Source: Planctomycetota bacterium (GTDB taxonomy: Bacteria; Planctomycetota; UBA1135; JACQFD01). Taken from it: DNA of 39,700 nt. The first letter of the stretch is position 1. Each line of letters opens with the position of its first letter. The DNA is taken from assembly GCA_016792805.1 (NCBI GenBank), contig JAEUHX010000059.1, forward strand, positions 1 to 39,700, read 5' to 3'. Below the pieces are notes generated by a model. The model was not told the origin of the DNA. It made no database searches and saw nothing but the letters and a program-made list of their open reading frames with translations. This document shows positions 38,003 to 39,700 of this stretch, piece by piece. The position numbers were made by a program, and so were the translations under genes.

Positions 38003-38724
38003 GGGCGCTTGCTCCGCGATTTGTGGGCTGGGGAGGCGCCGAGCGAGCGGCGCGAGCGGATGGCCGCGAGTGAAAACTGAGTGATGTGCTCGGCGATCGG
38101 CTCGAGGTTGTCTTTCTCGAGGACGCGATCGGGCGAGACGCGCAGCAGAAGCGGCCGGCTATGCTTATAGAAGACGACTTGGCCGATGATGCTGAATGTG
38201 TGAAGGTCAATTTCAGCGCCGGTGAGGGTGCGGCCGGGGTGAGCCTCCTCGAGGAGCGAGCGAACGATGGCGCGCAGCGCGTCCATCATCGGGCGAACAA
38301 CGGTGCGCGCCATCTCGTCAAGGACGTGCGTCGGCTCGACGAACTCGCGCAGCAGGATGGCGCCTCCGCAGCCGTGGACGCCGTCGTCGAGCATCCGGTA
38401 GAGGAGCGCGAGGACGAAGGATCGGAGGCGCGCGGGCGCCGGGTCGGTTGGGGCGGCGGCGAGTGTGATCGGGTAGCGCGTCTGCGCGCGGGAGGCGAAC
38501 TCACGGAAGACCGCGACGTAGAGGCCGTCCTTATCCCCGAAGTGGTAATGGATTGCGGCGACGTTGGCTTGCGCGCGCTTGCAGATCTCGCGCACCGTGG
38601 CAGCGCGAAAGCCGCCCTCGGCGAAGACCTGGGCGGCTGCTTCGAGGAGCCGCTGGCGCGTCTGCGCACTCGGATCGCCGATGGCTTCGTCGGCGGCTTG
38701 GGTTTGGTTTCGGACGGCACTCAT
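37999..38724 (-). CDS. TetR-family repressor, CecR-like (DUF1956)
   Basis: 241 residues from ATG 38724; an ATG 54 bases upstream is less likely because it would run across the candidate operator. The TetR helix-turn-helix covers about 22-70 (TRQRLLEAAAQVFAEGGFRA, VREICKRAQANVAAIHYHFG). The ligand domain carries the DUF1956 motif: MLDDGVHGCGGAILLREF with the following VLDEMARTVVRPMMDALR. DUF1956 regulators such as E. coli CecR control ABC efflux operons built from adaptor, ATPase and permease genes, the same arrangement as here. It is the first gene of the operon and overlaps the permease by 4 bases, so it probably represses its own operon. Confidence 0.9.
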   Translation of the reverse strand: MSAVRNQTQAADEAIGDPSAQTRQRLLEAAAQVFAEGGFRAATVREICKRAQANVAAIHYHFGDKDGLYVAVFREFASRAQTRYPITLAAAPTDPAPARLRSFVLALLYRMLDDGVHGCGGAILLREFVEPTHVLDEMARTVVRPMMDALRAIVRSLLEEAHPGRTLTGAEIDLHTFSIIGQVVFYKHSRPLLLRVSPDRVLEKDNLEPIAEHITQFSLAAIRSRRSLGASPAHKSRSKRP

Positions 38725-38726
38725 GA

Positions 38727-38778
38727 TTTGAAACGCGTGTTTGAAACGAGTGTATGAAGCAGGCGTTTGAGAACGCAA
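38727..38778 (-). promoter_or_regulatory. Candidate promoter and operator of the efflux operon
   Basis: Two tandem copies of a 13-bp element (TTTGAAACGCGTG and TTTGAAACGAGTG on the plus strand) lie at 38727-38752, just upstream of the TetR start. On the minus strand TTGCGT (38773-38778) and TACACT (38749-38754) sit 18 bp apart and could be -35/-10 boxes; the second copy overlaps the -10. This is a suitable place for TetR autoregulation, but the boxes are weak. Confidence 0.35.
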
Positions 38779-38779
38779 G

Positions 38780-39700
38780 TGGCGCCGAGGGGGTGTGGGT
38801 GCGCGGCGTGTGCGCCCTCTGCTTCAAGCGAGCCGAGGGGCCGGCGCGCGCGCCCAATGCCTAAACCGAAAAGTGGGGCCGGCGCGCGCGCATTGCTACT
38901 TAGATGATAAGTGGGGTCGGCGCGTGCGCCGACCGGTTCTCGCGCACGTGCGCGCGAGGCTATCGAATTGTGACTCGGGAAGAATGGGGCGTGGTCAGTC
39001 TTGGCGCGGCAGCGAACAGTCCTCGATGCTCGGCGGCTCATGAGCTGCGCAGAATCGGACCGGCGCTTCGCGCCAGTCCGATTCTGCGCGCGCCACGGCC
39101 TCGCATCTGCGGAACTCGCCGCGCCAAGACCGACCCACGCCCCATTCCAAGCCGTCTCCTATTTGTGAGGGCGCGCGCGTGTTCGAACCCTTAAATGAAG
39201 CCGTGGGGCGCGGGCGTTGCCCGCGCCGGTCTCGCGCGCGCGTGCGCGCGCGGATGACGAAGCCCGCAAACGATGCGTCATCGCGCGGGGCAAGCCCCGC
39301 GCAATGGTTCGGCGCGAGCGCCGACCCTACGGATCGAAATCTGTGCACGTCAAGGCCGACCCACGCCCCATTGCTGCGTCGCGCATCTGTGAAGGCGAAA
39401 GTGTAAGTTTCGCCGTAGGGCGCGGGCATCGCCCGCGACGATTCGGCGGCGCTTGCGCCGCCGAATGAAGAACCGCGCTGCCTATTCGGCACCGCGCGGG
39501 GCGCGCCCCGCGGAGACCGGTCGGCGCACGCGCCGACCCCACTAAAGTGATGGGAGGCGCCGACCCCACTAATGTGAAAGGAAACGCCGACCCTACAAAT
39601 CGATTGGGAAGATGCGCGCGCGGGCGATAAAGCCCTCCAGCGATTCTTCATCGCGCGGGGCAAGCCCCGCGCAATTGTTCGGCGCGTGCGCCGACCCCAC
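38780..39700. repeat. Non-coding region with a cluster of palindromes and direct repeats
   Basis: About 920 bases with no supported gene; the open frames here are shadows of palindromic sequence. Repeated parts: GGTCGGCGC-like palindromes (38915-38934, near 39310-39330, 39519-39538, 39677-39696); a 53-bp direct repeat at 39278-39330 and 39648-39700, each with the stem GCGCGGGG-CAAG-CCCCGCGC-like core (39283-39302, 39653-39672); a near-perfect palindrome ATTCGGCGGCGC/GCGCCGCCGAAT at 39441-39466; and three 27-bp spaced copies of CGCCGACCC at 39531, 39558 and 39585. It runs to the window edge. Confidence 0.85.
38982..39148. repeat. 167-bp nested inverted repeat
   Basis: Outer arms 38982-39010 and 39118-39148 match over about 30 bp with one mismatch and one indel (GAATGGGGCGTGG... 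against CCACGCCCCATTC). Inner arms GCGCAGAATCGGAC (39047-39060) and GTCCGATTCTGCGC (39076-39089) are perfect, and GGCGC-TTC-GCGCC forms the tip. Between the outer and inner arms the match is weak. No open frame with a recognisable product lies within it. Confidence 0.85.

Noticed and set aside
39531..39611. Three 27-bp spaced repeats as a CRISPR array
   Set aside because: Repeats are only about 9-15 bp alike, spacers are related to each other, and no cas genes are near.

Overview
The window looks like high-GC bacterial chromosome, most plausibly from a Planctomycetota-like lineage. This is an inference from three things: a TIGR02999-type sigma factor next to a TPR-bearing Ser/Thr kinase, several exported FG-GAP, IPT and DUF1028 proteins sharing one C-terminal module, and much high-GC non-coding sequence with palindromes. 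Gram-negative envelope genes (an outer-membrane NodT lipoprotein and a periplasmic adaptor) agree. No rRNA, tRNA or CRISPR array was recognised.

Layout. 1-1750 is a decayed accessory edge. It holds the 3' end of an IS256-family transposase, the C-terminal stub of a DUF4143 ATPase right beside it, a DUF2806-like stub cut at a fold-back palindrome, and a small hypothetical gene. 1748-4827 (minus) is a two-gene operon of SPFH/band-7 membrane proteins. Each has three tandem copies of a beta module before the SPFH core. 4936-15724 (plus) carries pgpA, a sigma factor, a Ser/Thr kinase, a SpoIIE-like phosphatase that has lost key metal ligands, a coupled mazG, priA, a TauE/SafE permease and an amino-acid permease. 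A 166-bp imperfect palindrome lies between mazG and priA.

15827-25790 is mixed: an exported DUF1028 protein whose predicted mature N-terminus is Thr, a pentaheme cytochrome c, a DedA protein, an unrecognised single-TM protein, a large exported carboxypeptidase-regulatory-like protein and a polytopic glycosyltransferase-like protein. 26133-31941 (plus) is a tightly coupled operon of three exported proteins: a 35-unit decapeptide-repeat stalk protein, an IPT/TIG protein and a protein with 14 FG-GAP repeats (room for two seven-bladed propellers). This is the best candidate for an undescribed surface assembly. 31977-38724 (minus) is a TetR-headed operon for a DevBCA-like ABC efflux pump with its outer-membrane factor, ending in an SGNH hydrolase. 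38780-39700 is non-coding and packed with palindromes and direct repeats.

Starts were moved inward from the longest open frame where a signal peptide, ribosome binding site, family length or overlap with a neighbour argued for it; each such case is stated. Homology statements come from recognising motifs by eye, not from searches.
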